64,000 nt of DNA from S015-6 sp964384945 (lineage in GTDB: Bacteria > Desulfobacterota > DSWW01): NCBI GenBank assembly GCA_964384945.1, contig CAYLMK010000001.1, positions 248,001 through 312,000 of the forward strand, read 5' to 3'. Position numbers and translations under genes: made by a program. Shown in pieces: positions 51,482-60,683 of this stretch (the stretch's first letter is position 1; every line of letters starts with the position of its first letter). The notes beneath the pieces were generated by a model. That model had not been told where the DNA came from, did not search any database, and saw only the letters and a program-made list of their open reading frames with translations.

Positions 51482-52948
51482 ATGGCTTCGAAAAGATCGC
51501 TTGCAGCCCACCGGCCGTTCGCCGCAAGGAGCCGGACGGCCCCGCTCGGGGAAGGCTGGATTCCCTGCGTCGTGCTCGCGGCCCTCCTCTGCCTGCCGGC
51601 GACGGCCCGGTCCGAGGGCGGAGAGGCTGCGCCGCAGAAGATACCGAGGCTCTCGCTCGAAGACATCCTGGAAGCCGGCCTGAAGGTGAGCCCGAAGCTC
51701 TGGGAACAGAGAGCGGTGATCGAACAGGCGGAGGCCCAGCTCGAACAGGCAAAGGCAGGCAGGCTGCCCCGCATGGACTATCTGCAGATCGCAGGCCTCG
51801 TTCCCGAAGCCGAGGGAAACGCCGTCTTCTCGCCCAGCACGAGATCGGATCTGCTCGAAGGCCTCGGCCCCTTCACCCGCATCGAGTTCAAGGTCAACCA
51901 GCCCCTCTACACCTTCGGCAAACTCAAGGCCCACATCGAAGCCGCTCAAAGGGGACTGGAGGCCAAGGAGGCATCCCTGGCGCGTTTCGAGGCCGAGCTG
52001 ATCAAAACTTTGAAAGAACTCTACTACATGATCCTTCTGAACGAGGATCTCTACCGGCTCGTCTCGACCACGGAGAAGGAGCTGGGCAAGGCGGTCGCAA
52101 AGGCGGAAGAGCTCCTGGAGGAAGACGAGGGCAAACTGACCCAGCAGGACATCCTGAAACTGCGCTACGGCTACAACCGGGCCGGGGGAAAACGCCTGGA
52201 GCTTGAGAAGGGCAGACGGCTGGTCCACAGCGCGCTCCGGAGCCTCCTGTGCTTCGGGGAACGAGAGGACTTCCGTCTGAAGGAAAACAAGCTCCAGCCC
52301 GTCAAGATCGAACTGGCCGACCTCGAAAACTACCAGAGACTCGCTGCGAGCCGGCGCCCGGAGTGGAGGCAGCTCGAGTCGGGCATCTCGGCCAAGGAAG
52401 CGGAGCTGCTGGCCGAGAAGAAGCAGTATTATCCGGACATCTTCGCGCTCGGAATTCTGCTTTACGGGATTGCGCCCAACCGGGACACGCAGGAGAACCC
52501 CTTCGTGCTGGAGGAATTCAACTATTTCTGGGGGGGCGCATACCTCGGCTGGCGCATGGCGCTCGACTTCGGCATGCCCAAGAAGGTGGCCGAGAAGCGT
52601 GCCGAGCTCCTCGCCCTGCAGCACCAGCGAAGGGAGGCCACCGCCGGCATGCTCCTCGAGGTGGAGAAGGCCTACCGGGACGTCGTGGAGAAGCGGGAGA
52701 GTCTGGTCTTTGCGCGGGAGGCGAGAAAGAACGGTCGGGCCCTCTCGGCCCTGAGCGCCGCCAATTTCTACATGGGGCTGGGGGAGGCGAAGGCGGTCTT
52801 CGAGGCATTCCAGATGTACACGGAAGGAGCCGCCGAGTACTTCCTGTCGATCAAAGACTTCAACATGGCCGTGGCCGAGCTGGCCCGCGTGACCGGCACG
52901 GATCTCCCGGCATCCGACGGATCGGACCGACAGGGCGCGGGGGGATGA
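51482..52948 (+). CDS. TolC-family outer membrane efflux protein
   Basis: 488 residues with a signal peptide (VVLAALLCLPATARSEG). Two long helical repeats flank short barrel segments: SLEDILEAGLKVSPKLWEQRAVIEQAEAQLEQAKAGRLP is the first helical hallmark (given as residues about 58-96), FTRIEFKVNQPLYTFGKL a barrel strand, and ASRRPEWRQLESGISAKEAELLAEKKQYYP the second repeat. It forms the outer membrane channel of export systems. Its neighbours, a MlaC-like protein and an RND transporter, point to lipid or hydrophobic cargo. No membrane-fusion protein is present here. Confidence 0.87.
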   Translation: MASKRSLAAHRPFAARSRTAPLGEGWIPCVVLAALLCLPATARSEGGEAAPQKIPRLSLEDILEAGLKVSPKLWEQRAVIEQAEAQLEQAKAGRLPRMDYLQIAGLVPEAEGNAVFSPSTRSDLLEGLGPFTRIEFKVNQPLYTFGKLKAHIEAAQRGLEAKEASLARFEAELIKTLKELYYMILLNEDLYRLVSTTEKELGKAVAKAEELLEEDEGKLTQQDILKLRYGYNRAGGKRLELEKGRRLVHSALRSLLCFGEREDFRLKENKLQPVKIELADLENYQRLAASRRPEWRQLESGISAKEAELLAEKKQYYPDIFALGILLYGIAPNRDTQENPFVLEEFNYFWGGAYLGWRMALDFGMPKKVAEKRAELLALQHQRREATAGMLLEVEKAYRDVVEKRESLVFAREARKNGRALSALSAANFYMGLGEAKAVFEAFQMYTEGAAEYFLSIKDFNMAVAELARVTGTDLPASDGSDRQGAGG

Positions 52949-52975
52949 GGTGCCGGGAACCACAGGCCGCAGCCA

Positions 52976-55765
52976 TTACCCCGGCTGTCCGCTCCGCCAG
53001 ATTCGGTGACGCAGCCGGGCCGGCAGGATCCTGAGCAGCGAAGGCATGGCCATCAGGGAAGCCAGGAGGCAGGAGGCCATCGCCAGGGTGAGCAGGGCTC
53101 CGACGCTGTGGATTCCCCGGTGCCGGGCCACCATCAGGGAACCGAATCCCGCAATGGTTGTCAGCGTCGAAATCAGGATGGCCCGGCCCGTCGTGCTCCC
53201 GGCGATTTCCTCGTCCGGCGACCCGGACCCCAGGAAATGGCGAATCACATGGATGCCATTGTCCACACCGATGCCCGCGATCAGCGGAATGATCACGAGG
53301 TTCGCCGGATTGAAGGCCAGGCCGAGCAGCTTCATGCCGAGCACGGTCCACAGGCCGCCCAGGACCAGCGGGAGAAGCGCAAGAAGGACGAGCAGGGGGC
53401 GCCGAAGATCCACGAAGAGGATCAGAACGATCGCAAGCACGGCGTAGAAGCCCCCCTGTACATAGGCATCCAGGAGTGACTTCGTCGCATCGTAGTTCTG
53501 CACCGCGACGCCGGTAAGCTTGGGGTCCACCGAAACGAGCTGCTCCACGAAGCGACGCTGAGGGTCCAGTTCCCAGATGTCTTCTTTCGGGTAGATCTGC
53601 AGCACGAGCCTGCCGGTGGTGCCTATAAACCTCTTCTTCAGGAGTTCCGGAAGCCCCTCCACCGTGAGGGGAACCGGATCCAGCGAGCCGAGGATCAGGT
53701 CGATCTTCCTGCGGAAGTCGATGAAAAGCCGCTCCTGGTAATCGGCCAGGGCGCTGTCGATCCGCGGCTTGCCTTCCGACTCGAGGATGCGGAGCACCCG
53801 CTCCGTCCTCCTGCCGGCGCCGGAGACCGTATCCGGAGAAGGCAATGCGGCGGGATCGGCGGGCCCCGGCCGGTCCGCCGCCTGTTCCTTTTCTTCTTCA
53901 CGGAGCTTGAAGCGGATCCTTGCGACCCACCGCTTGACCTGCTCGGAAGAGGGGGGAGCAGGCCGTTCGGCCCGGAGTTCGATCCCTGCGAACAGGGGCG
54001 CAAGCTTGCGGACCCGGGCCATCCTCTCCTGCGGGTCTGCGGGCAGGAAGTCGGCAAGGCTCTCCACCTTGCTCACGAGCGCAAGGCCCTCGAACCGCCG
54101 CGACTTCTCTCTGGCCTCCTCGAGGGAGTCCGCGAGGACCGCGGCGAATACACTGGCGTTTCCCTGGGCCTCGATCAGTTTCCGCTCCCATTCCACGGCC
54201 TCGGTCCCCCTCGGCTGGAGGTGCAGGAGGTTGTAATCGAAACGGACCGTACCCCAGGGGAGCACGGCCAGGACCGCCGCACACCCCGCAGCCGGAACGA
54301 CCCATCCCGGGTGGCGGGACGGCCAGCCCAGGATTCGCTCGAGGCGGGAATCGCCTTGCCTCTTTCGACTCTCGGCCTGCCTTTGCAGGCCCTTCTTCCG
54401 GTCGAGCCACAGCAAGAGAGCGGGCAGGAGCAACATTTCCGCCGCGAGACAGGAAAGGATGCCCCAGCCCGCGATCCACCCGAATTCCCGGATTCCGCGG
54501 AACGAGGACAGCCCGAGCGCAAAGAAGGCCGCGGCCGTGGTGACTGCACTGCTCAGGATGGCCCGCCCCACGCGCTCGAGGGTCGTCCCGAGAGCGGCCG
54601 GGGGGAGCCGCCCGGACTCCATCTCCCTTTCGTAGCGGGCCACCAGGTGGATGCCGAAGTCGATGCCGAGCCCGATGAGGATGCTCCCGAAGGCCATGGA
54701 GAGGATGGTCAGATGGCCCACCGTAAGGGTGAGCCAGCCCAGGGCCCACACGATGCCCGCGAGCAGGGCCAGCACCGCCGCAAGGGGCCGCCGGGCCTCG
54801 CCGAAGCCGACCATGAAAAGGGCGATGACCAGAAGCAGGGCCAGCCCCATCGCACGGCTCATGTCCTGGAGGCTGGTCGCCATCTCGTCGGAGTTGAGCG
54901 CCGGCGTGCCGGTGATCGCCACGCGCACATCGGGAACCTCCGCCGAGACTTCCCGGATCGACCTGCGTATCCGGTCGATGGCGGCCCCCTCCCTGTTGAA
55001 GCTTCCCTCCAGATCCTGCAGATAGGCCATCATGAAGAGCCAGCCGCGTTCTTCGTCGATCAGATAGCCGTCCTCGCTCATGCCGCCGGCATCCTGCATG
55101 AACACCCGCCAGGGGGATCGATAGCGGGGGGCATCCGTAAGCCAGGTGTACAGGCTGTCCATGAACGAACTGAGGAGCCGAAGGTCTTCCGGGTCCACCC
55201 TGCCCGTTTCCTCCTCCTCTTGCTTCTCCTCTCCGGAAAAGAGGCCCGAAACGGCCGTTTGGACCAGGCCGCGTGAGATCTGTTCATTGACGGTGCGCAG
55301 GAGGGTCAGCAGCGTTGGAGACGACGCGAGCCGTTCGAGCAGATCCCGGTGCTTTTCGATCCGGGAGGCGAGGTCGTCGATTTCCTCCGGCTCGAGGAAA
55401 AGAAGGGCCTGCCTCCGGAAGGTTTCCACCGGGATCCTGTAGAATACCTCCTGGATCGTCTCCCGGTCCGCCTCCATCCGATCGCCCAGCCTCGAGGCGA
55501 ACCGCTTTGCCTGCTCCAGGTCCTTGGAACGGAGGATCAGGATCACGTAGTCGTCCTGGAACTCATTGCGGTATTCCCGGTAGAGAGCGGCGGAAGGGCT
55601 TTCCTGCGAGATGAGGACGCTTCTCTCGGTCCAGAACTCCAGATGGCCCCGCGTGTAATGGAAGCTCAAGACCGCAAGGACAAGGCCCGCTGTGAGGATC
55701 TTGAGCGGATGGTTTCGAATCAACCGCTGAAGGAGTTCAGCCGTCCAGGCCCAACGGGTTCGCAT
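52976..55765 (-). CDS. RND/MMPL-family transporter, HpnN-like
   Basis: 929 residues with two six-helix halves and two large periplasmic loops. The first half has GIDFGIHLVARYEREM after SILIGLG; the second has GIGVDNGIHVIRHFLG. Both are signatures of MMPL/HpnN-type RND proteins that move lipids such as hopanoids to the outer membrane. No hopanoid synthesis gene is in the window. I chose the ATG at 55765 (AGAGGTGG upstream) over 55813. It overlaps the end of the zinc-ribbon gene by 29 bases, suggesting coupled translation. Confidence 0.9.
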   Translation of the reverse strand: MRTRWAWTAELLQRLIRNHPLKILTAGLVLAVLSFHYTRGHLEFWTERSVLISQESPSAALYREYRNEFQDDYVILILRSKDLEQAKRFASRLGDRMEADRETIQEVFYRIPVETFRRQALLFLEPEEIDDLASRIEKHRDLLERLASSPTLLTLLRTVNEQISRGLVQTAVSGLFSGEEKQEEEETGRVDPEDLRLLSSFMDSLYTWLTDAPRYRSPWRVFMQDAGGMSEDGYLIDEERGWLFMMAYLQDLEGSFNREGAAIDRIRRSIREVSAEVPDVRVAITGTPALNSDEMATSLQDMSRAMGLALLLVIALFMVGFGEARRPLAAVLALLAGIVWALGWLTLTVGHLTILSMAFGSILIGLGIDFGIHLVARYEREMESGRLPPAALGTTLERVGRAILSSAVTTAAAFFALGLSSFRGIREFGWIAGWGILSCLAAEMLLLPALLLWLDRKKGLQRQAESRKRQGDSRLERILGWPSRHPGWVVPAAGCAAVLAVLPWGTVRFDYNLLHLQPRGTEAVEWERKLIEAQGNASVFAAVLADSLEEAREKSRRFEGLALVSKVESLADFLPADPQERMARVRKLAPLFAGIELRAERPAPPSSEQVKRWVARIRFKLREEEKEQAADRPGPADPAALPSPDTVSGAGRRTERVLRILESEGKPRIDSALADYQERLFIDFRRKIDLILGSLDPVPLTVEGLPELLKKRFIGTTGRLVLQIYPKEDIWELDPQRRFVEQLVSVDPKLTGVAVQNYDATKSLLDAYVQGGFYAVLAIVLILFVDLRRPLLVLLALLPLVLGGLWTVLGMKLLGLAFNPANLVIIPLIAGIGVDNGIHVIRHFLGSGSPDEEIAGSTTGRAILISTLTTIAGFGSLMVARHRGIHSVGALLTLAMASCLLASLMAMPSLLRILPARLRHRIWRSGQPG

Positions 55766-56297
55766 GTGCCACCTCTGGTCGGTCCGGGGGCATTGCGGCC
55801 CGCGGGCTGTCACGGCGCGGTTCGTTCGGTACGCAGAAATACCCGATCAGGCCGAACGCAATCAGCGCCAGCAGAAGGAAAAGGGCCAGGTACAGGAAGC
55901 AGGCGCGAAGCGGACGCCGGACGCGCGCGCCCTCCTTCCGCTCCGGCACGATCGAGGGGGCACCGCAGCCGGGGCACGCCTCGACCCGCCAGCCCATGAT
56001 CTTCCCGCACGCCCCGCACCGCTTGGTCTGTCCCGGGGTCTCGATGCCCGGCAGGGCCAGGAGGACGACCGGAGCCGGAAGCGTTACGACAATCCCGGCC
56101 AAGGTCCCGAGCGTGCCCGCCGGAAAGGCCGTGAGCAGGGTCAGGAAGCCGGCCAGGGCCGGAAAGAACACCGTCAGAAACCAGCCGACGGTATCCCGGC
56201 CTTTCCTGCGCGCCACACCGCAACTGGCGGCCCCGACCAGGACGGCGCCCAGGAGGGCGATCCCCAGACGAACCAGGAAACGCTCGAACTCCTCCAT
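55737..56297 (-). CDS. Membrane protein with central zinc ribbon, function unknown
   Basis: 186 residues: three hydrophobic segments at the N-terminus (IALLGAVLVGAASCGVA, VGWFLTVFFPALAGFLTLL, GTLGTLAGIVVTLPAPVVL), then a zinc-ribbon knuckle pair KRCGACGKIMGW and EACPGCGAPSI, a basic stretch and another membrane helix (FLYLALFLLLALIAFGLIG). I do not recognise the family. It precedes and overlaps the RND transporter gene and shares its promoter, so it may be an accessory or regulator of that transporter; this is inference from position only. Confidence 0.75.
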   Translation of the reverse strand: MEEFERFLVRLGIALLGAVLVGAASCGVARRKGRDTVGWFLTVFFPALAGFLTLLTAFPAGTLGTLAGIVVTLPAPVVLLALPGIETPGQTKRCGACGKIMGWRVEACPGCGAPSIVPERKEGARVRRPLRACFLYLALFLLLALIAFGLIGYFCVPNEPRRDSPRAAMPPDRPEVAHANPLGLDG

Positions 56298-56334
56298 GTT
56301 CCTCCTCTTCCCTTGGAATCGATCGCCATCGGCC

Positions 56335-56364
56335 TTTGTAACGGACGGCCGGGCAGGGTGTCAA
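56335..56364 (-). promoter_or_regulatory. Promoter of the zinc-ribbon/RND operon
   Basis: Minus-strand TTGACA (56359-56364), 18-base spacer, TACAAA (56335-56340), about 40 bases upstream of the ATG at 56297. Confidence 0.55.
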
Positions 56365-56441
56365 TCCGATACGGTTTTACGCGGCCCGCTTCTGTGATAC
56401 AAACGGGGGGAGACGGTTCCACAAAAAAGGGGAGGCCGACC

Positions 56442-56978
56442 ATGTCCGTGTTTGAGAGAATGAAGCTCGTGCAGGGGGATATCACGAAACAGGATACAGA
56501 CGCGATCGTGAATGCCGCGAACCGGAGCCTGCTTGGCGGCGGAGGCGTGGACGGGGCGATCCACCGTGCCGCCGGACCCGACCTGCTCGAGGAGTGCAAA
56601 ACGCTTGGGGGCTGCGAGACCGGGGAGGCAAGGCTGACCAAGGGATACCGCCTGAAGGCCCGCTACGTCATCCACACGGTCGGGCCGGTCTACAAGAACG
56701 GAAACCAGGGCGAGCCCGAAAAGCTGGCCGGCTGCTACCGCAGGAGCCTGGAACTGGCCGCCCAGAAGGGGCTCAGGAGCGTGGCCTTTCCGGCCATCAG
56801 CTGCGGCGTCTACGGATACCCGATCCGGGAGGCGAGCCGGATCGCCCTGCGAACGGTGGCGGATTTCTGTGAGGCGCATCCGGAGATTCAGGAGGTGCGC
56901 TTCGTCCTCTTCGGAGACAAGGACCTCGCCGCCTACCGGGAGGCCCTCGAAGAGATCCGCAAGACGAGTGGAGAATGA
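56442..56978 (+). CDS. Macrodomain protein (O-acetyl-ADP-ribose deacetylase / ADP-ribosyl hydrolase-like)
   Basis: 178 residues forming one macrodomain. VQGDITKQDTDAIVNAANRS, LGGGGVDGAIHRAAGPDLL (catalytic Asp in GGVDGAIH), HTVGPVYKNG and VAFPAISCGVYGYPI are the MacroD-type signatures. These proteins remove ADP-ribose or hydrolyse O-acetyl-ADP-ribose. The ATG at 56442 follows GGGGAGG. It converges on the response regulator gene with no gap. Confidence 0.94.
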   Translation: MSVFERMKLVQGDITKQDTDAIVNAANRSLLGGGGVDGAIHRAAGPDLLEECKTLGGCETGEARLTKGYRLKARYVIHTVGPVYKNGNQGEPEKLAGCYRRSLELAAQKGLRSVAFPAISCGVYGYPIREASRIALRTVADFCEAHPEIQEVRFVLFGDKDLAAYREALEEIRKTSGE

Positions 56979-57683
56979 TCATCGATCGAACCGATAGCCC
57001 GTGCCGCGAACCGAGACGAAATGCCTGGGATCGGAGGGGTCCTTCTCGAAATAGGTTCTCAGGCGGCGGATGAAATTGTCCACGGTGCGCGTCTCAATCC
57101 CCGGACCGTATCCCCACACCTCGCGCAGCATCACCTCCCGGGAGACCGTCTCCGACTCTCTCTCGAACAGGCACCGGAGAACCAGAAGCTCTTTTTCGGT
57201 CAGGCGCCTTTCGCCGGCCGGACCCCGGGCCCTGCCTTCCCGAAAATCCACCCAGCATCCGTCCCCGAAGCAATAGCGATCCCCCTGGCCGGGAACGGGC
57301 CTGTACCAACTGCTCCTTCGGAGGATCCCCTTGATCCGCAGCAGCAGTTCCTGAAGATGAAAGGGTTTTGTCAGGTAGTCGTCCGCACCGCATTCCAGGC
57401 CTCGCACCCGGTCCTCGTCCGCGGCCCTGGCCGTGAGCATGAGGATCGGTACGCGCGGGTCCTTCGTTCGGATCTGCCGTGCAACCTCAAAGCCGTCCAC
57501 GAACGGGAGCATGAGGTCCAGCACGACCAGGCTCCATGGGCCTCGGTCGAAAAGCTCCAGGGCTTCCCGGCCGTCCCGGGCAAGCCGGGTTTCATACCCC
57601 TCGGCGGCCAGGTTGTACCGGAGGCCTTCGGCCAGATGTTTCTCGTCCTCGATCAGGAGGATTCGAACGGTGGCGATCTTCAT
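56979..57683 (-). CDS. OmpR/PhoB-family response regulator
   Basis: 234 residues. The receiver domain has the acidic pair in LLIEDEKHLAEGL, the phospho-acceptor Asp in LVVLDLMLPFVDGF and the Lys in YLTKPFHLQEL. The C-terminal winged-helix DNA-binding domain ends in VDNFIRRLRTYFEKDP and VRGTGYRFDR. Its ATG overlaps the histidine kinase stop by 4 bases, so the two form a pair. Signal and target genes are unknown. Confidence 0.96.
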   Translation of the reverse strand: MKIATVRILLIEDEKHLAEGLRYNLAAEGYETRLARDGREALELFDRGPWSLVVLDLMLPFVDGFEVARQIRTKDPRVPILMLTARAADEDRVRGLECGADDYLTKPFHLQELLLRIKGILRRSSWYRPVPGQGDRYCFGDGCWVDFREGRARGPAGERRLTEKELLVLRCLFERESETVSREVMLREVWGYGPGIETRTVDNFIRRLRTYFEKDPSDPRHFVSVRGTGYRFDR

Positions 57684-58687
57684 ACTCTCCGGAAGGGCAG
57701 AACGGACAAAACGTTCCGGGTTCGAAGCCGGGAGGGCCGGGACCCTTCCAGGGGAAGCTCCAGGATCACGGCGGTTCCCAGCCCTCCCTTGCCTTCGCTG
57801 CGGATGTAGACCTTGCCGCCATGTGCGTCAACGACATTCTTGACGATGAAAAGCCCCAAGCCGGTCCCCTTTACGGTACGGGTCATCTCCTTCCCCGCAC
57901 GGTAGAACATCTTGAATACGTGTTTCTGGGCCCCCTTGGGGATCCCGACGCCTCGGTCCTCGAAAAGGATCCTGCACCGCTCCCCCTCCCGCTTCAGGGA
58001 GACCTTGAGCCAGAAACCCGAGGGGGAATAGCGCACGGCGTTTTCGATCAGGTTGTCCATGGCGATCTTCAGATTCTCCCAGTCGCAGCGGACCGATACA
58101 TCGGGTTCCATCTCTCGGACGAATTCCTCTTCCTTCCATCCGTGCTTCGTTTGTTTTTCGTCGAGATAAGCCTCGAGCCGCGAGCTCAGGGGAACCCTCT
58201 CGAAGGCATAGTCGATCCTGAACCTCTGGATCCGCGAGACCCAGAGGATGTTCTGTATCAGCGCGGAGAGCCGCTCGGTTTCTTCCTGCATTCTTCCGAG
58301 GAACTCCTTCCGGAGCCTCTCCTCCGGGTCCCGGAAGATGAGGGTTTCGAGGTAGAGCTGAAGAGAGGCCAAGGGGGACCGGAGTTCGTGAGTCACGCTG
58401 GAGATGAAATTCTGATGGACCAGATTCAGTGCCGCCTGCTTTCGGTAGGTGGTATAGATCACGATGATCCCGAGAAGCAGGAACAGCATCAGGATGCCGG
58501 CCCCGAAAAGGGCAATCCAGGGAGGTCCCACCCCGGCGGGCCCGAGCTGGAGGCGCAGGGAGACGCGCTTGATGGCCTGGTAGTTGTTGACCGAATAGTA
58601 GACCCACAGGGCCACGAGGCCGAGCCACGCGATGTTGAGCAAGATGAAGAAAACGAGGGAAGATCGCGATCCGAAGCCTTTCTGCAC
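57680..58687 (-). CDS. Membrane sensor histidine kinase
   Basis: 335 residues with two membrane helices (about residues 10-30 and 58-80) and a short periplasmic loop of under 30 residues; no HAMP or PAS domain is evident. The H box is SSVTHELRSPLASLQ, the N box DNLIENAVRYSPSG, and the G boxes DRGVGIPKGA and GTGLGLFIVKNV. First gene of the kinase-regulator pair, GTG start at 58687 with AGGAGG upstream. The tiny sensor loop suggests sensing within the membrane or by a partner protein. Confidence 0.94.
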   Translation of the reverse strand: MQKGFGSRSSLVFFILLNIAWLGLVALWVYYSVNNYQAIKRVSLRLQLGPAGVGPPWIALFGAGILMLFLLLGIIVIYTTYRKQAALNLVHQNFISSVTHELRSPLASLQLYLETLIFRDPEERLRKEFLGRMQEETERLSALIQNILWVSRIQRFRIDYAFERVPLSSRLEAYLDEKQTKHGWKEEEFVREMEPDVSVRCDWENLKIAMDNLIENAVRYSPSGFWLKVSLKREGERCRILFEDRGVGIPKGAQKHVFKMFYRAGKEMTRTVKGTGLGLFIVKNVVDAHGGKVYIRSEGKGGLGTAVILELPLEGSRPSRLRTRNVLSVLPFRRV

Positions 58688-58778
58688 CGGGTTCCTCCTC
58701 GGCCGATCATTCTAAGCAAAAGCCGGGAAACCCGCAAAACGGCGAAGGGCGCGGGGCGCAGTCCCTTGCCGGACCGTC

Positions 58779-60506
58779 TCACCCCGCCGGGAAGGGCTCC
58801 TTGTCGAACTCCCCGGCCCCCAGGAGGGCGCGGACCGTATCGATTCTTGTCTTCACGCACCGTCGGCAGTACGGCAGGAACTCCTGCGGAAGAGGCTCCA
58901 GGCTGTTCCGCAGCCAGCGCATGAACTCTTCCGCCGAGGCGCGCACCGGCTCGGCTGTCTGGGAGATCCCCCGGCCCAGGCCCTGGAACCTCTGCCCCCA
59001 TTCCTTCCGGAGACGCTGGTAACGGCTCTCGACCTCCCGGGACCACGCCTCCAGCTCCTTGAGCTGTCTTCCATACCCCCTTGCCTGACTGCGGATCCAA
59101 AGGGTAAGGAGGCCCCCCAGGATCCGAATCTTCGCGTTGTAAAGCCTGTCAGCCGGCCCCAGCAGGAGACGTCGAAGGGCCTCCTTCCAGGAATAGAAGT
59201 CCTGATGGGACCGGAAGATCTCCCTCTGAAGGCGGTGCGGTGTCATGCGGTCGGGCCGGATCACTACGTGATGGGCGTCGTAGAGGTGCCATTCCCGGCT
59301 GAGCACCTTGCCCTGCTCCATGTACCGGGCGGTCAGCGGCGTGCCGGGCAGGGCGGTCAGCGCGAAGAATTGAGCCGTTCCCATGCCGGTTCTCTTGGCG
59401 AAGGCCACCGTTTCCCGGACCGTTCGGACCGTGTCCGCGTCCGAGCCCAGGACAAACATGCCATGGATCGCCAGGCCCGCCCGGTGAAAGCGCCGCACGG
59501 CGTCCTCGTTCTCCTGCCGGCTCGTCCTCTTGTTGAAAAGCTCCAGGCTTTCCGGGTTGATCGATTCGAAGCCGACGTAGACCTTCGAGCAACCCGTCCG
59601 TTTCATCAAGCCGAGCAGCTCCCGGTCCCGGGCCGCCTCCACCCGGACCTGGGCGCCCCATTCGGGCATGCGAACCCCCTTTTCGAGAAGCCTTTCCAGA
59701 ATGGCCTTGGTGCGGGAGGGCCTTGCGTTGAAATTGTCGTCCCCGAAGAAGATGGGCTTGCGGGTCTGCCGCAGGGTATGCTCGATCAGCTCCACGGCCC
59801 TTTCCGCATCCAAGAAGCGGTATCCGCACCCGAACTGGGCGATCACGGCGCAAAAATCACACTGATAGGGGCAGCCCCGCGAGGTCACGACCACGCTGTT
59901 GCTGATGCCCCGGCGGACCTCCTCCGGATAGACGGGGAAGGGGAGGGCCGAGAGCTCTTCACTGGAAAGGAAGGGCCTGTCCGGGTTGTGGCGGATTTCC
60001 CCGTTCGCGTCCCGGAAAGAAATCCCCGGCAGGTCCTCGAGAAGCGGGTGCAGCCTGTCCTCGGCGAGCCTGTCCATCAGGGCCGGAAAGGTCGCATCCC
60101 CCTCGCGCCGCACGACGACATCCCCGACCTTCAGGGCCTCGTCCGGGAGCGCCGTCGCGTGCGGACCGCCGAACACAATCCAGACCCGGGGGTTCAGCGC
60201 CTTCAGTTGCCGCGCCAGGTCATAGCCGGGCGGTTGCGTCCGCGTGATGCAAGAGACCCCGACGACATCCATGGCCGCGAGTTCTTTGAGCTCATCGGGG
60301 TGAAAACGTCCCCCGTGCCGATTGTACAAAGGGTTGTAGGTCGCCACCGACACGAAGCCCCTGTCGGCGAGGATTGCGGCAAGCAGGTCGATGGCCCGGG
60401 AGGGCAGCCGGACCATAGAGTACAGATCCTTCATCCTCGGCCCCCAGAGGGTCCCGTCCCTCGTTGCATAGGGCTCGATCAACCCGATGCGAAGTTCCTT
60501 CTTCAT
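58779..60506 (-). CDS. B12-binding-domain radical SAM protein
   Basis: 575 residues. The N-terminal cobalamin-binding Rossmann domain includes VVGVSCITRTQPPGYDLA and WIVFGGPHATALPDEAL. The radical SAM core holds SRGCPYQCDFCAV (CxxxCxxC) near residue 200, VYVGFESINPESLELF and AIHGMFVLGSDADT. The last 150 residues are helical, with a charged coiled-coil-like stretch. Related B12 radical SAM enzymes methylate or rearrange lipids and natural products; the substrate here is not shown. The ATG at 60506 with AAGGAAGG upstream is preferred to a longer upstream frame. Confidence 0.9.
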   Translation of the reverse strand: MKKELRIGLIEPYATRDGTLWGPRMKDLYSMVRLPSRAIDLLAAILADRGFVSVATYNPLYNRHGGRFHPDELKELAAMDVVGVSCITRTQPPGYDLARQLKALNPRVWIVFGGPHATALPDEALKVGDVVVRREGDATFPALMDRLAEDRLHPLLEDLPGISFRDANGEIRHNPDRPFLSSEELSALPFPVYPEEVRRGISNSVVVTSRGCPYQCDFCAVIAQFGCGYRFLDAERAVELIEHTLRQTRKPIFFGDDNFNARPSRTKAILERLLEKGVRMPEWGAQVRVEAARDRELLGLMKRTGCSKVYVGFESINPESLELFNKRTSRQENEDAVRRFHRAGLAIHGMFVLGSDADTVRTVRETVAFAKRTGMGTAQFFALTALPGTPLTARYMEQGKVLSREWHLYDAHHVVIRPDRMTPHRLQREIFRSHQDFYSWKEALRRLLLGPADRLYNAKIRILGGLLTLWIRSQARGYGRQLKELEAWSREVESRYQRLRKEWGQRFQGLGRGISQTAEPVRASAEEFMRWLRNSLEPLPQEFLPYCRRCVKTRIDTVRALLGAGEFDKEPFPAG

Positions 60507-60661
60507 GATGTGCCTTCCTTTGCGCGTTCGTCCGAGAGCAACCCCCAATACGCAGCCGCAACGGGCGCGCACGGGGGGCGTCCAGGTCTCTGCATCGAGC
60601 CTAGCACAGCCGCGTTCGGCTTCGCAGGCCTTTTCTGTAAAAGATTTGTAACAATGGGTGT

Positions 60662-60683
60662 GGCGCCGGTTCAGACCGGCGCC
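60662..60683 (-). terminator. Perfect hairpin spanning the stop codon of the 60671-61225 gene
   Basis: GGCGCCGGT and ACCGGCGCC pair around a 4-base loop; the stop codon sits in the loop and stem. No T-run follows. It could end transcription or stall ribosomes at the stop. Confidence 0.45.

Noticed and set aside
52976..55765. Calling the RND transporter hpnN and the MlaC-like protein hpnM outright.
   Set aside because: There are no hopanoid synthesis genes in the window, so the cargo is not shown.
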